In this document: piece after piece, positions 46,935 through 58,439 of the stretch
How positions within the stretch are numbered: the stretch's first letter is position 1
How the letters are laid out: each line of letters begins with the position of its first letter
Origin: Acorus gramineus
Lineage: Eukaryota; Streptophyta; Magnoliopsida; Acorales; Acoraceae
Assembly (NCBI GenBank): GCA_030737835.1
Contig: CM060854.1
Coordinates: 7,016,860-7,080,859 of the forward strand
Direction of reading: 5' to 3'
DNA: 64,000 nucleotides
Notes under the pieces: generated by a model
What the model was told of the DNA's origin: nothing
The model's input: only the letters and a program-made list of their open reading frames with translations
Database searches by the model: none
Program-made: the position numbers and the translations under genes

Positions 46935-49900
46935 CATGCCCACTTTGTGAAGGTCTCTATCCATGTATGGTCGCACTTTCAGCCAGGCCCAACCACACAA
47001 ATTTAGGTTTGAATCATGGTGGACGGAGGTCGGGGGGCTGGAAGACTCCGGTCAGTGTTATGAGGGGTGCGAAGAAGCTTGTGGCCAAGCTGCGTCGACT
47101 GAAACGTTGTCTGAAGGCATGGGGAAAACAGGTCAAGGCAGACCGAATCAGAAGGAAACACGAGCTCACAAGCATCACAGCGGAGATTGATCGTGAGGAA
47201 GAAGGTGGCCCTATCGATGCAGACGAGGAGTAGGAGGGCACAGGCTTGGGGAGCTCTGGCATCCCTACTCAAACAGAAGATGGAATGGCGGCAACGCTCG
47301 AAGGCGCTTTGGCTGAAGGCGGGCGACAACAACACAAAGTTTTTTCACAAAATGGCCTCGCATCGACGAAGAACCAACATGATCTCATTGTTAGTGATCG
47401 ATGTCATAGTGGTGGAGGAAGCGGAGGTCGGCGAATGCCTTGTAGAACATTTCAAGCATGCATTCCGGAAAGACAGAAGATGGCGTCCCAAATGGTTTGA
47501 TGAGAATCTGCGACGTCTCCCGACGGACTCCCTCGTCGCATTGGAGGGCAAGTTCTCGATGGAAGAAGTAAGGTCGGCCCTATTTAGGGTGGATGGCGAC
47601 AAAGCTGCTGGGCCGGACGGATTCGGACTAGGGTTTTACCAACATTTATGGCACATCATTAAAGAGGATGTGATGGAGGTATTTGCAGAGTTGTTCAGGG
47701 GCGAACAAGGCATAGGACAGCTAAATGCATCATCCATCGTGCTACTGCCCAAGAAAGAAGGGCCTGTATTGGTGTCTGATTACTGGCCTATATGCTTATT
47801 GAACGGAGAGTACTTACTTGTAGCCAAGGTGATGGCAGCTAGGCTTAGACAGGTTAGTGGGAGGCTGGTGGAGGATGCGCAATCCACATTCATTCCTGGT
47901 CGATCAATCCATGAGGGGTTTGTAGTGGCGCATGAGGTGATCTAAACGGTTCAAAAGGACGGGAGGAGCGGGGTGTTGATCAAAGTCGACTTCGAAAAGG
48001 CGTATGATCACGTCGACTGGGCCTTTCTTTTCCACGTACTGGGGCTTCACGGGTTCGAACCACAGTGGCTCCGAATGATCGAATTATGCATAGGTTCGGC
48101 CAAGGCGTCAGTGGTTGTCAATGGGAACACACATGGCTTCTTCAAGATGAATCGAGGATTGTGCCAAGGGGACCCGTTGTCACCAGTGTTGTTCACCATA
48201 GTGGCTAATGTTCTAAGCCGGATGTGTAGCATGGCGATGGCGGGAGGGTGGATTAGGGGGTTGGCGGTCCACCCAACGGGAACTGAGATCTCGCATGTGC
48301 AATTCGCCGACGATACGCTTCTGTTGGCGCCGCCAGAGCCCAATGTCATCTACGGACTGCGATTTATAATCTGGTGCTTCGGGTTATTATCCGGTCTCAA
48401 CATCAATTATGCGAAAAGCTCTATGATCTCGATTAATGTGGAGACCTCGAGGACGACAGAGTTGGCATGCATCATGGGCTGCCGCACGAACTCCCTCCCA
48501 TGCCGTTACTTGGGTCTACCGCTGGCGATGAAAAGGTTGCGGCGACGAGACTGTCACCCAGTGATTGAACGGATGGAACGTAGACTGGAAGGGTGGCAAG
48601 GCCAGATCATCTCATGGGGAGGAAAGCTAGTGTTGCTTCAGGCAGTCTTCTCGACAATTCCTACCTTCTTCCTCTCCATCTTTCGAGCACCAAAGGGTGT
48701 GCTAGCCCAGATGGACGTCATCCGTCATCGGTTCTTTTGGCGAGGGTCTTCCACCACCAATAAGCCGTGCTTGGTGAGCTGGAAAACGATCTGTAGAAGT
48801 AAAAAGATGGGGGCCTCGGGGTACTAAACTTGGAGTTGATGAACCGCGCATTGATGGCCAAATGGTGCTGGAATTGGTGTAACAATCCGGAGGCTAAATG
48901 GGTGCGTATCTTCAAAGAACGCTACGGGATCTCGGGGGAGGTGAGAGGGATAGTGCTGGATCCGGGGAGGTGGAGGTCATCATTATGCAAAAGATTTTTC
49001 AACGTGTGGATAGCGGTCAAGGATGAGTTTGTATGGCGACTAGGAGAGGGGACAACGTTCTGTTTTTGGGACGACAGATGGTGCGGGGAGCGACCCTTGC
49101 ACGACTTGTTTCCTAGTCTAGCATGGAAGGCAGTGCGGGCGGAAGGTAGGACATGCGACTTTTGGTAGTCAGATGGCTCGAATGGTGGTTGGGATACTCG
49201 CATGCGACGTGAGCTACAGGGGGAGGAGGTACAACAGTTCGCGGATCTGTTGGGTTTGCTTCAGGGGTTTGCACCGACAGAGGACTGCGAAGATGTACTG
49301 GAATGGGCGGGGATTTCAGGCCAGCGGTACTCGGTTAAGTGTGGGTATGACTGGTGGAATTACGAGGCGGCGTCGGATGGCATTTTTTTGGCACGCGTGG
49401 AGGTCATTTGGCAGGGAAAGATACCATTAAAAGTGAAATGCTTCATGTGGTTCCTATTACAAGATCGGCTCGTCACAAAGGTGGTGAGGGCACACTGGCG
49501 GTCATTGGAGGCAACCGAGTGCCCACTGTGCGATGGAGAGTCTGAAACATCCGAACATCTGTTCTGCCAGTGCCCAATCGCATCGAGCTTATGGTCAAGA
49601 CTTGCTGGGGCGTCAGGGAAGCCGCTACATGTACGTTCCATGGAGGAACTTTGGGAGGCGGCACGGCGAATGAGGAAGAAAAAAGACAGGAGCAAGTCAG
49701 GAAGGGTGAGGCTATCGGTCATACCAGCGAGAGCGTGGGCGATATGGCGAGCACGCAACGACGTGGTGTTCAAGGGCTCAATGTTCTATTTCGAGAACTT
49801 GTGAGACACAACGATACAGATTATCAGGGATTGGGACACTAACATATGTGGGGTCTCAACAATTCATATAGAGGACAACGCATTCCTTATCGCCGAGTAG

Positions 49901-50122
49901 AGAGGGGCTCAGGCAGGGGCGGGGTAGAAACCTTTTATACTCAACCTGGCCCGGGAGCCAGGGCGGGGAGGAGGGGTGCCGAGGCACCTGGTGTGCATGT
50001 CATACCATTTATCTTATCCTGCTTTCGCTATAGTTTACTCTTCTTTCTTTTTATCTTATTCAGTCATGTTCTTCCTCACTATCGAAATAGAATTTGACTA
50101 CATTTCGTTAAAAAAAAAAAAA
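46935..50122 (+). mobile_element. Decayed L1-type LINE (reverse transcriptase and zf-RVT, 5'-truncated)
   Basis: The reading order follows a plant LINE ORF2 without its endonuclease. A linker (KLRRLKRCLKAWGKQVKADR) comes first. The reverse transcriptase follows, with DKAAGPDG, LIKVDFEKAYDHVDW, GLCQGDPLSPVLF and the catalytic FADD in VQFADDTLLL at about 48299-48328. After it come the KWCWNW region, a zf-RVT knuckle (CPLC..EHLFCQC) and AWAIWRARND. Lesions: a frame change near 47190-47230, a stop at 47943, a frame change in a G run near 48808, and a stop at 49166. A tail of about 12 A lies at 50110-50121. It cannot make a working protein. I could not find a convincing target-site duplication. 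Confidence 0.92.
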
Positions 50123-50124
50123 TT

Positions 50125-51010
50125 CCTAAGTCAATGGCTCCATGTCATTGCTCCAACACTTCCACTCACTAGAGGATCCAGGAATTTATCTTGGGGTGGG
50201 CTAAGTTAAATTTTTATAGCTAAATTTCTACTTTATAGAATAACAAAAAGCTATTGATTTTTTAATATTTTTATTTAAATAATTAAAACTAATAAACAAA
50301 TCTGTCTGAAAAATCAATTTTGTTTATCTCTACTTAAATAACATCAATCAACCGGTTATTATAATAAAAACTAACAAATCAAACAACCAAACAAAAACGA
50401 ACAATTCCAGATAGATTCATAACATCGCAATTTGGAATAAAACAAAAATTGAGGATAAAAAAATTAAGATGAGCTTCCGCTATTATTTTCATGGCTTTCA
50501 AAGAGAAAGATAGCCTCCCTGTCAAAGCTTTGGGCTCAAAAAAGTAATGAAATTAATTTGGTGTATAGCTGAATAAAGGGTCAAATTAATGCATTACAAC
50601 CGGAAAGAAAGGCAAGAAAAACCTTTTTATTGTATTTTATTTAAGAACATCAAAATTTATGAAATAAAAAAGCAAATCATTGATGATGAGTAAGCTTGGA
50701 TGCCTGGAAACCATGACTTCCAACACCAATTCCATGTTGATGATAAACTTTTGCTGTCAACATTAAAAAATGATATTATATCAGACGGGGTAAAGTTCCT
50801 TCTTCATACATAAGGATCAAAGATATGGACCATGTATTCACCAACAAAAAAGAAGAAGACATGGACCATGCTTAAAAAGGTTTCACAAAGAACTTGTTTT
50901 CTAAGCAGTGGACTACATCCACTGCTTTTAGTCAAAGTGTGATTCTTCTATGGGTGTGGATGGAGATCAAGCTGATGTGAAACAAGTGAACTTCAAATGA
51001 ACTTAAAAAA
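50125..51010 (+). repeat. Triplicated non-coding unit, copy 2
   Basis: Begins right after the LINE tail with AAGTCAATGGCTCCATGTCA. An AT-rich insertion follows, then AAAAAAGCAAATCATTGATG, CCATGTTGATGATAAACTTT, AAAGGTTTCACAAAG, TTTAGTCAAAGTG and GGTGTGGATGGAGATCAA. The LINE therefore appears to sit inside or at the edge of this copy. Confidence 0.7.
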
Positions 51011-51252
51011 AATATTTGTTTCTTTTTGTGTCATATAATGTACATTTTTGTTAAAACTTATAAGCCTTAAATTATAATTTTTAGCTTAATTATTATAGTT
51101 TGGTGTGAATTATGTCAGTTAATTATTCCCGATGCACAAATATATATAGATTCTTCTTTTGATAAAGGCAAAATCCCTAAAACGTTTTTAAATACCTAAA
51201 ACTTTGAATGATTATTTGAAAAAGTTAGACTTATTTTTTTTAATTATAAATA

Positions 51253-51759
51253 GGAAAAAATCCAAATAACCCATATAAACTATATGAAATCTATATAATC
51301 CCTGACTTTTCTTGATGTCTATATAACCTTCTGAAAACATCCATGTAAATCCAAATAACCCCTTGAATAAAATTTTCGTTGACAGAAGAGATATATTATG
51401 TGAATATTCCATTTGGTTAACCCTTGTTGAAAACATAATATATCAATTATATGCAAAACCCCTTACAATGTCTTAAAAAGACGAAAAACCTTATGTAAAT
51501 AATAATTTTACTCCTTTGAATAGTTTATAAAATCCTATTTCAAAGGAAAAATCGTCATTTACCAAGGATTTTATGCATTTTTAACACATTGTGGAGGATT
51601 TTTGTATATTGTGTTTTCAATAAAGTTTAATCAAACAAAATATTTGTCATCTGTTAATAGAAATTTAACTCAAAGAGTTATTTGAATTTATATAGATGTT
51701 TTTTAGGGGGGTTATATAGAATTCAGAAAAAGTCAAGAGCTTTGTATGAATGTTTTCTC
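51253..51759. mobile_element. Foldback MITE family 1, copy B (complete)
   Basis: 507 bp with arms of about 110 bp: the left arm GGAAAAAATCCAAATAACCC and onward pairs with the right arm ending GAATGTTTTCTC. Flanked by the 9-mer TTATAAATA at 51244-51252 and 51760-51768. The TIR structure and 9-bp duplication indicate a Mutator-like non-autonomous element. Confidence 0.85.
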
Positions 51760-52084
51760 TTATAAATATTATTTAGAAGCAAATTTTTAGAAGAAATAGA
51801 AAAAAAAAGTTTTTTTTAGGAATGAAATCCCAAATTGGTAATCAAGATATTTTTTTATCCAACTAAGATTACCATATAATACACAAAATAAACCAATTGA
51901 TTATTAATCTTTAATTTTGGGTCCCCCACATCTTCATCATTTTAGACTAATACATGACCTATTTTTACAAACATTAAAATTCCAACCAATGTGAAACCAG
52001 TTACCTGGAAAAATTTCTTTAGTCAAACATTCACACTAAAAGCCAACCTGTTCAAGTCATCAACTGAGACATGCCTTTCTCTGC

Positions 52085-53085
52085 ATGTCTACTTATCAAT
52101 GTGAACATCATCATGTTTTAGTTTTTTTTTTAATTCCCCATACCATTTCTCCCAACATTTCCACCCACACCTTATAAAAAAGTAACTAATGATGATTATA
52201 ATCTTGACTGTCTAGAAATCATGGCTCCCACCATTTCATGTTGATGATAAGCTTTTCTGTGAACGTTAAAACAATTAATTATCAATAAGAAAAATGCTAT
52301 ACTTTATCATCCCTATAGTGATTTTTGCAGTCCTAACATATAAAATATATAATAATATAATGAAATACATATTTTCTACAAAAAAATAAAATACATTTTT
52401 GTATTATTTTTTATAGAATATTTATATAAAGATTTCACATTGGGACAACATAAATGATTGAGGGTGTGTTTGTGCACAATTTTGAAAAGAAAATGAGAAA
52501 AACCGAGAGAATTTGAGTTAAAGGAAAAATGGTGGAAAGTAAAAAAAATTCATTTGATCAACTTGTATGTTGTTTGTGTATATGATGAAAATTTTTTTCA
52601 TCACTCTCTCAAATTTTCTCTTATGGGGAAGAATTTTTTTTTTTCTATTTTTCTTAATAAGACAAAATATGGGAGAAAAAGTGATATAAATTTGTTTTTT
52701 CTTCCTTTGTTTAACACAAATACTAAATTTTTGAATGGTTAAAGGTGAAATTTTCACTTTCCTTCATTTTTTCTTAAACAGGTAAAATTTTAGATATTTA
52801 TTATCACATACAATCAATTAATTAATTCCTTCAAACACAAGGAATCAGAGAAAGATAATAATAGTTTAAAAGGTTTCATATAGCACTTGTGTTTAACTGT
52901 TAAGTAGTGGTCAGTCATTGTTTTAGTCAAAGTGGAACCTTTGTTAGGTGTGGATGGAGATCAATCTGAAGTTCAAAGGAACTTGCACAAGTATACTCTG
53001 GTGTATGAATAATGCAAGCACCTCTTTCCCCATGCATGCATGATTGTATGAGAATCTTCCCAGAACAATTATTTAGGGAAAAAAA
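52085..53085 (+). repeat. Triplicated non-coding unit, copy 3
   Basis: Carries TTATCAATGTGAACATCATC (as in copy 1), CTTATAAAAAAGTAACTAAT, CATGTTGATGATAAGCTTTT, AAAGGTTTCATA, TTTTAGTCAAAGTGGAAC, GGTGTGGATGGAGATCAA (as in copy 2) and CATGCATGCATG..GAGAATCTTCCC (as in copy 1). A foreign purine-rich block (about 52461-52790) interrupts it. Confidence 0.7.
52461..52790. repeat. AT-rich insertion related to 21465 and 63552 segments
   Basis: Contains GGGTGTGTTTGTGCACAA and CAACTTGTATGTTGTTTGTG, shared in part with 63552-63620 and 21465-21545. It sits inside copy 3 of the triplicated unit, where the other copies lack it, so it is probably a transposon insertion. Confidence 0.5.
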
Positions 53086-53714
53086 AATTGTTACACAACC
53101 CGCTCTCATGCATCTAATAATCCCCATAGAAAAAGAGCAAATAAAGTTAATTATTATATTATTTTTTTGGTCCTCATGCATGATTTACGAAGGAGGTAAA
53201 TCAGGTAATATGGATCTATGAGAGTTACAAATTCGAATCATGTGAAAAATGAAATCTAATAATGATACTTTGGTATATATATATATTTATAATATATCTA
53301 AAAAAATCTAATTCAGGATAAAACTTTTAGTTTTGATAAGACGTGGATAAAAAAAAAATTGGCATGATTGAGAAAAACATGTTTATTTAATGAAAATTTA
53401 TATGACATAAAATTTTCTTAACAAAACATATATCACATGGATTAGGATCTCTGTGACCTGTCATATAAAAATTCATTTGCAAATCTGATAGTGTGTCGTG
53501 TATTAGCACACTATCATCGAATTATGCATGTATTTTTAGTGTGGTGCATTGACCATTTATATTTGATAGTGTATCCGTCTATATGACACATAATAAGACT
53601 GACCAAATATATAAAAAATAGAATGTATGGTTGCATGAGCGGAATGTAATAACACTAAATATTATTCACTTGATGCTAGTTTGACTAGGAGTTAAGGTTT
53701 TGAAAATAAATTGT

Positions 53715-53870
53715 GGAATAAATCAATTTTATTCTTATTCACATTTGTCAAAATTAGAATAAAATAAATGTTATTATAGTTTTTAGATGGAACAAAAAAT
53801 AATTATTTTTATTTTAAAATTGAGACAACTGCCCACCTTTTATTTCAATTATTATTTTTTTATACTAAAC
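53715..53870. repeat. Dispersed repeat shared with 63085-63225
   Basis: Both contain ATCAATTTT(A/G)TTCTTATTCA, CATTTGT(C/T)AAAA, AAATGTTATT and ATTTTAAAATTG. The second copy lies in an intron of the TBL gene. Confidence 0.65.
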
Positions 53871-53889
53871 TAACCCTTATTATTTAGAA

Positions 53890-54388
53890 GGAAAAAATTC
53901 ATATAACCCCCTATAATCTTCCTGATATCTATATAACCCCATGTAATATCAATATATCCATATAAATTATAACCCTCTGTAAATACACCATAAATGCAAA
54001 TAACCTCCTGCGGTTAAAAATTCTTTAACAGAGTTAGAATATTCCGGGTATATTTCATTATCTAAATCATGGTTAATAAATGTGTATTCTTTTAATCTCC
54101 GAAAGACAGCCAACACTTAAAAAAACCCTCATATTTCTAATTTTACACACTTTTAAGATTTTTTTTTTTAAGTATTGGTTGTTTAGAGTGTTAAAAGAAT
54201 ACATATTTATTAACCATGGTTTAGATAACAAAATATGTTTGGAATATTCTAACTCTGTTAAAGAATTTTTAACTACAGGGGGTTATTTGCATTTACAGTA
54301 TGTTTACAAGGGGTTATATGGATATATTGAGATTACAGGGGGTTATATAGATATCAGAAAGATTACAGGGGGTTATATGGATTTTCCC
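53890..54388. mobile_element. Foldback MITE family 1, copy C (near-perfect palindrome)
   Basis: 499 bp, inverted over nearly its whole length: GGTTAATAAATGTGTATTCT on the left pairs with AGAATACATATTTATTAACC on the right. Exact 9-bp target duplication TATTTAGAA at 53881-53889 and 54389-54397. Confidence 0.9.
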
Positions 54389-54484
54389 TATTTAGAAATA
54401 CTCAGTCGCATGGTCCGTCTAGGATAATATTAAAAAAGTTTGTACGTTTGACCAAATTTGACACTAACATGAATTTAAAAAAAA

Positions 54485-55011
54485 GGGAAAAATTCAAATA
54501 ACCCCCTATAAATTGTCTGACATTTAATAAAATCCATATCATCCATGAAAATATTTATGTATATCCAAATAGTTCCGTGAGTTCAATTTTTGTTGACAGA
54601 TTAAAATTATCTTGAGAATATTTTATCTGATTAACCCTAATTGAAAATATAGTATACAAAAAATCTTTTATAATGTGTTAAAAAAAGTGGAAGATCCTCT
54701 ATAAATTGACGATTTTATCCCTCTTGGTAGAGTTTTATAATCTGCACGGAGGGGTAAAATCCTCATATACATCGGGTTTTTTTTTTCCATTTTTAAGAAA
54801 TTATAGGGGGGCTTTTGGTATATTGTGTTTTCAATAAGGGTCAACGAAAAAGAATATTCGTAAAACATTCTTTATATGTCTACGGAAGTTTACGGAAGTT
54901 TAATAACTCGAGGTTATTTGGATTCACATATGTATTTTTAAGGATTTATGCGGATAAAGCCAGGGGGTTGTATGGATTTTAGACAATGTACATGGGGTTA
55001 TTTGGATGTTT
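54485..55011. mobile_element. Foldback MITE family 1, copy D
   Basis: Starts GGGAAAAATTCAAATAACCC and ends GGGGTTATTTGGATGTTTCC; the interior matches copies A and B. Flanks share TAAAAAAAA (weak, because it is a homopolymer). Its right end lies about 190 bp before the PP2C start codon, so it borders that promoter. Confidence 0.8.
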
Positions 55012-55105
55012 CCTATAAAAAAAACTTATGTAACACGTAAATATCTAATCATACAAAAACCAACCGCCTTAAATACGCGCACGAAAAGAGTGACTCGACC
55101 TTCCT

Positions 55106-55194
55106 TTGACCCCGTCCCACCTTTTATAAAACGCACGACCTCTTCAGCTCCTCCTCCAAAAAATACACAAAAAAAAAAAAAAAAAAAAAAAAAA
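55106..55194 (+). promoter_or_regulatory. PP2C promoter motifs: W-box, TATA box and poly-A leader
   Basis: TTGACC (W-box core, WRKY binding) lies at 55106-55111 and TTTTATAAAA at 55122-55131. A run of about 26 A (55169-55194) lies just before the ATG at 55201. Positions fit a TATA promoter with a short leader. Activity is inferred. Confidence 0.55.
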
Positions 55195-55200
55195 TCAAAC

Positions 55201-57477
55201 ATGGCATTGTCTGTCGCCATGGTTGCACCATCGCCGTCCCCGGTCTTCTCTCCCTCCCGAATCACCCTCTCTCGCCGGAACTCCTCCTCCGAGACCCTCC
55301 GATCGGACGGTCTCCCTTCCTCGCCTTCCCTGTTGAGGTTCCAGAAACAGCCGATCGGGCTTAGGGCGTCGGCTTCTTCTGATTCGGGGGCGGTGGCGTC
55401 GGAGGGGGTTTCGGGGGTTTTGAAGCGGAAGAGGCCTTCGAGGATTGATATACCGGCGCAGAAGGTGGTGTTTGATCCGGCGACGGCGAAGGGTCCGCAG
55501 GAGGTGGAGGTGGAGACGGGGAGGTTCGCCGTTTGTTGCAAGAAGGGGAGGCGGAGGGAGGCCATTGAGGACCGGCACTCGGCGGTCGTTGATGTTGATG
55601 GAGATCCTAAGCAGGTGAGCGTGTATTGAAATTGTTGGTTTTTTGGGATTTCGGTTATGGGTTTGTTATTAAAGGTCGCAGTTTTTTTTGTGTTGAAGTA
55701 CGAAAAAAATTTGGGGTGGAAATTCTAGCATGTTCAGAAGAACTGGTGGATGAATATTTTTTGCCGGAGAGGGAAAATTTTGATATTTTTGGGGTTTTGT
55801 TTGGTGTGTTTTGGATTTGGGGGAATTAGGTTTCTGAGACTTCTTTGAAAGTTTGCAGCTTTTTATTGATTCTTGGGTGTGATTAGGGTTTTCATTGTTT
55901 TGAATGATTCAATTTCATTAATATAATGGTATTTCTGTTCGTCGAATTTGTGTTGTGTTTCTCTTCGTTTGATTTGATAATCACCCAATTCGTGTTTCAT
56001 ATAATATTTTCATGCGTTTGAATTGCAATAACACATTACTACATGTTGTAATTCAGTAATGGTTGTGAAATCTGTGGATAATGGACTTTTTGTCATCAAT
56101 TTTGATTTTTTTTTAATGGGTTGAAATGGTTGCAGGCATTCTTTGGTGTTTTTGATGGGCACAGAGGGGCCAAAGCTGCTGTGTTTGCCGCAGAGAACTT
56201 GAGCAAGAACATAATGTGTGAATTGATGAAAGGAGAGGGCGATAATATTGAGGAAGCTGTTAAAAACGGGTATTTGGCCACGGACTCCAAGTTTCTGAAA
56301 GAGGGAACAATGGGGGGAACGTGCTGTGTCACTGCATTGATTCTGAATGAACATCTTATAGTGTCCAATGCTGGGGACTGCCGAGCTGTTGTGAGCCGAG
56401 GAGGGGTGGCTGAGGCCCTCACGTCCGATCATAGGCCTTCGAGAGAAGATGAGAAAGAGAGGATTGAGAGCCTTGTAAGTTGAATTCTTAACTCCTTTAG
56501 AGTTCCTTAAATTTGTTGTTGCCATTTTTTTCCCCACCTCATATGGAGTGTTTTCCCTTGATTTAAGCATACAAATTCCATATCCCTTTTGGTTCCATCA
56601 GACATTCTTCATTGTTACTAATGTTGTTGATGATTTAGTTGAAACTATTTAAAAGAATGGCATCCTACATAAATTCTAGATGGAGCCGTTATTTTACTCT
56701 ATAAGCTTATTCAAAGTCCAAATCCCTTTTGAATCCTTCATACATATCTGGTCTGCTTAATTTTGTCCCTAAATTTGTTGTTGATATAGTTGAAAATATT
56801 TGGAAAAGGGATTTCTCCACAAGTTATGGATGGAGCTGTTATTTTACTCTTTTGAGTGTATCTGGTTTTCGTACATTTCTATTCAATTGCCTACCCTGTG
56901 AATTGCATCCAGTTTACTTACACACACTTTCTTACTCTAATTCACATTGTCATTGGAGAGAGAAAAAAAACCCATTGTTCTTACATTTTGTTTGCCTGAT
57001 TTGGAATCTCACTTTCTTTATCAAATTTTAATTTGCAGGGAGGCTATGTTGATTTCTGTCATGGAACATGGAGAGTACAGGGATCGTTAGGTGTATCGAG
57101 GGCGATCGGTGATTCCCAACTGAAACAATGGGTCATAGCAGAGCCAGAGACGAAGATCTTCAGAATACAACCTGAAACAGAGTTTTTGATTCTAGCCTCT
57201 GATGGACTGTGGGATAAGGTGCGCTGCCCACATGTACTTGTTTTAAACAATCTTAATTTATGGTTTTATTCCAATCTCCGCATCGAAATTCTAAAGGAGA
57301 TCTTTCAATTTACAGGTCAGTAATCAGGAGGCAGTAGATATAGTCCATCCCTTCTGCGTGAATTCCGGTAGCACCTCACTCTTATCTGCCTGTAGAAAGC
57401 TCACCGAAATATCAAGGACTCGTGGTTCCGTTGACGATACAACTGTCATGGTGATTCGACTGAGGCATTTTATATGA
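55201..57477 (+). CDS. PP2C protein phosphatase, clade B (AP2C-like), 364 aa
   Basis: A Mg/Mn-dependent Ser/Thr phosphatase; clade-B members dephosphorylate stress MAP kinases. Exons 55201-55614, 56136-56474, 57039-57218 and 57316-57477 join in frame. Visible motifs: EDRHS (123-127), GVFDGHRG (142-149), [55 protein letters not shown] and DDTTVMVI, so the metal-binding acidic residues are present. A MAPK-docking-like motif [10 protein letters not shown] lies at residues 75-84, before the catalytic domain, as in AP2C proteins. The usual DGHGG reads DGHRG. The ATG at 55201 is preferred over an in-frame upstream ATG at 55006, which lies in MITE sequence and would translate the poly-A leader as lysines. 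Confidence 0.95.
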
Positions 57478-57925
57478 AGGATACAAAATACGCAGAATCT
57501 AACATTTTCGAGGTAGGATCAACTTTGCTTGCAGGTGTTCCTATTTTAATGACCTTGCAAGCACCAGTGATTTTTCTTTACCATATAGGAGCTCCTGTTT
57601 CTTGATGTATCTAACCTACGCATTGATGCTTCCACTAACAACTGATATGGTTAGTGATATTATGTATGGGAGGTGGCATATGTACAGAGGGAAGAGTGTT
57701 GTTTTTACTTTCTGACTTGCTTTCAGATCAATACAAGTGCTTCATTCTTGCCATTCCTGTAATTTCTATGGATTATATTGCATATTTTGAACAATGTGTT
57801 TTGAGTACTGCAAAGTTGAAGTTACCCACGTGAGAGATGGGTGTCTTCAAGGGTTACTAGTAATAGAATAGAAGCATATAGCATCAGACTATCAATTTTT
57901 TTTTTTTTGTTTTCTTTATTTTTAT

Positions 57926-58168
57926 GGGAAAAATCCAAATAATCCCCTGTAAACTGTCTGAAATCCATATAACCCCTTAACTTTTCTTAAAGTCTATATA
58001 ACCTCTTGAAAACACCAACATAAATCCAAATAACCCCGTGAGTCATACATGATATTTTTATAAGCTATCACATTGTAGTGAATTTTTGGTATGTCATGTG
58101 TTTTCAGGGGGTTATATAGATTTTAAGCAGTTCATAAGGGGGGGGGGTTGTTAATTTGGATTTTTCCC
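57926..58168. mobile_element. Foldback MITE family 1, copy E (short)
   Basis: 243 bp. Starts GGGAAAAATCCAAATAATCC, ends AATTTGGATTTTTCCC. The arms are kept and most of the interior is deleted. Flanks TATTTTTAT (57917-57925) and TGTTTTTAT (58169-58177) differ at one base. It lies in the 3' flank of the PP2C gene. Confidence 0.87.
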
Positions 58169-58254
58169 TGTTTTTATTCATTTTGTTGGTGAAGAGATGC
58201 CAAATGCACTAGCAGTGGAAGGAGAATTGGATTCTTTTGATTACATAAGATTGG

Positions 58255-58430
58255 TTTGCCTAACCCACACGGGAGCCATGGTTTTGCTCCTCATGGTTTT
58301 GGAGTTTGAATTCTCCTAGCTTTAACTGATGAACATGGTTTTACTTGATGAAAATGGTTTATGAGTGATTATGTACCTGTAGGATTTTTTTTTTCTTAAA
58401 TTAATGTTTGGTGTTTTTTGTCATAAAAAA
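58255..58430 (+). mobile_element. tRNA-derived SINE, copy 4 (degenerate)
   Basis: Begins AACCCACACGGGAGCCATGG, has TTTTGCTCCTCATGG and a box-B-like GGAGTTTGAATTCTCC, and ends near TTAATGTTTGGTG. Matches the 17131, 19971 and 20167 copies in order and spacing. Confidence 0.7.
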
Positions 58431-58439
58431 TGATGGGGT

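Noticed and set aside
50660..50770. C/D-box snoRNA in the triplicated unit (TGATGAT boxes)
   Set aside because: C-like boxes are present but no CTGA D box at the right distance and no terminal stem; the boxes are not kept in copy 1.
55006..55200. In-frame upstream start for the PP2C gene
   Set aside because: The extra N-terminus would be translated from the end of a MITE and a poly-A tract (a lysine run); the family start and leader motifs fit the ATG at 55201.
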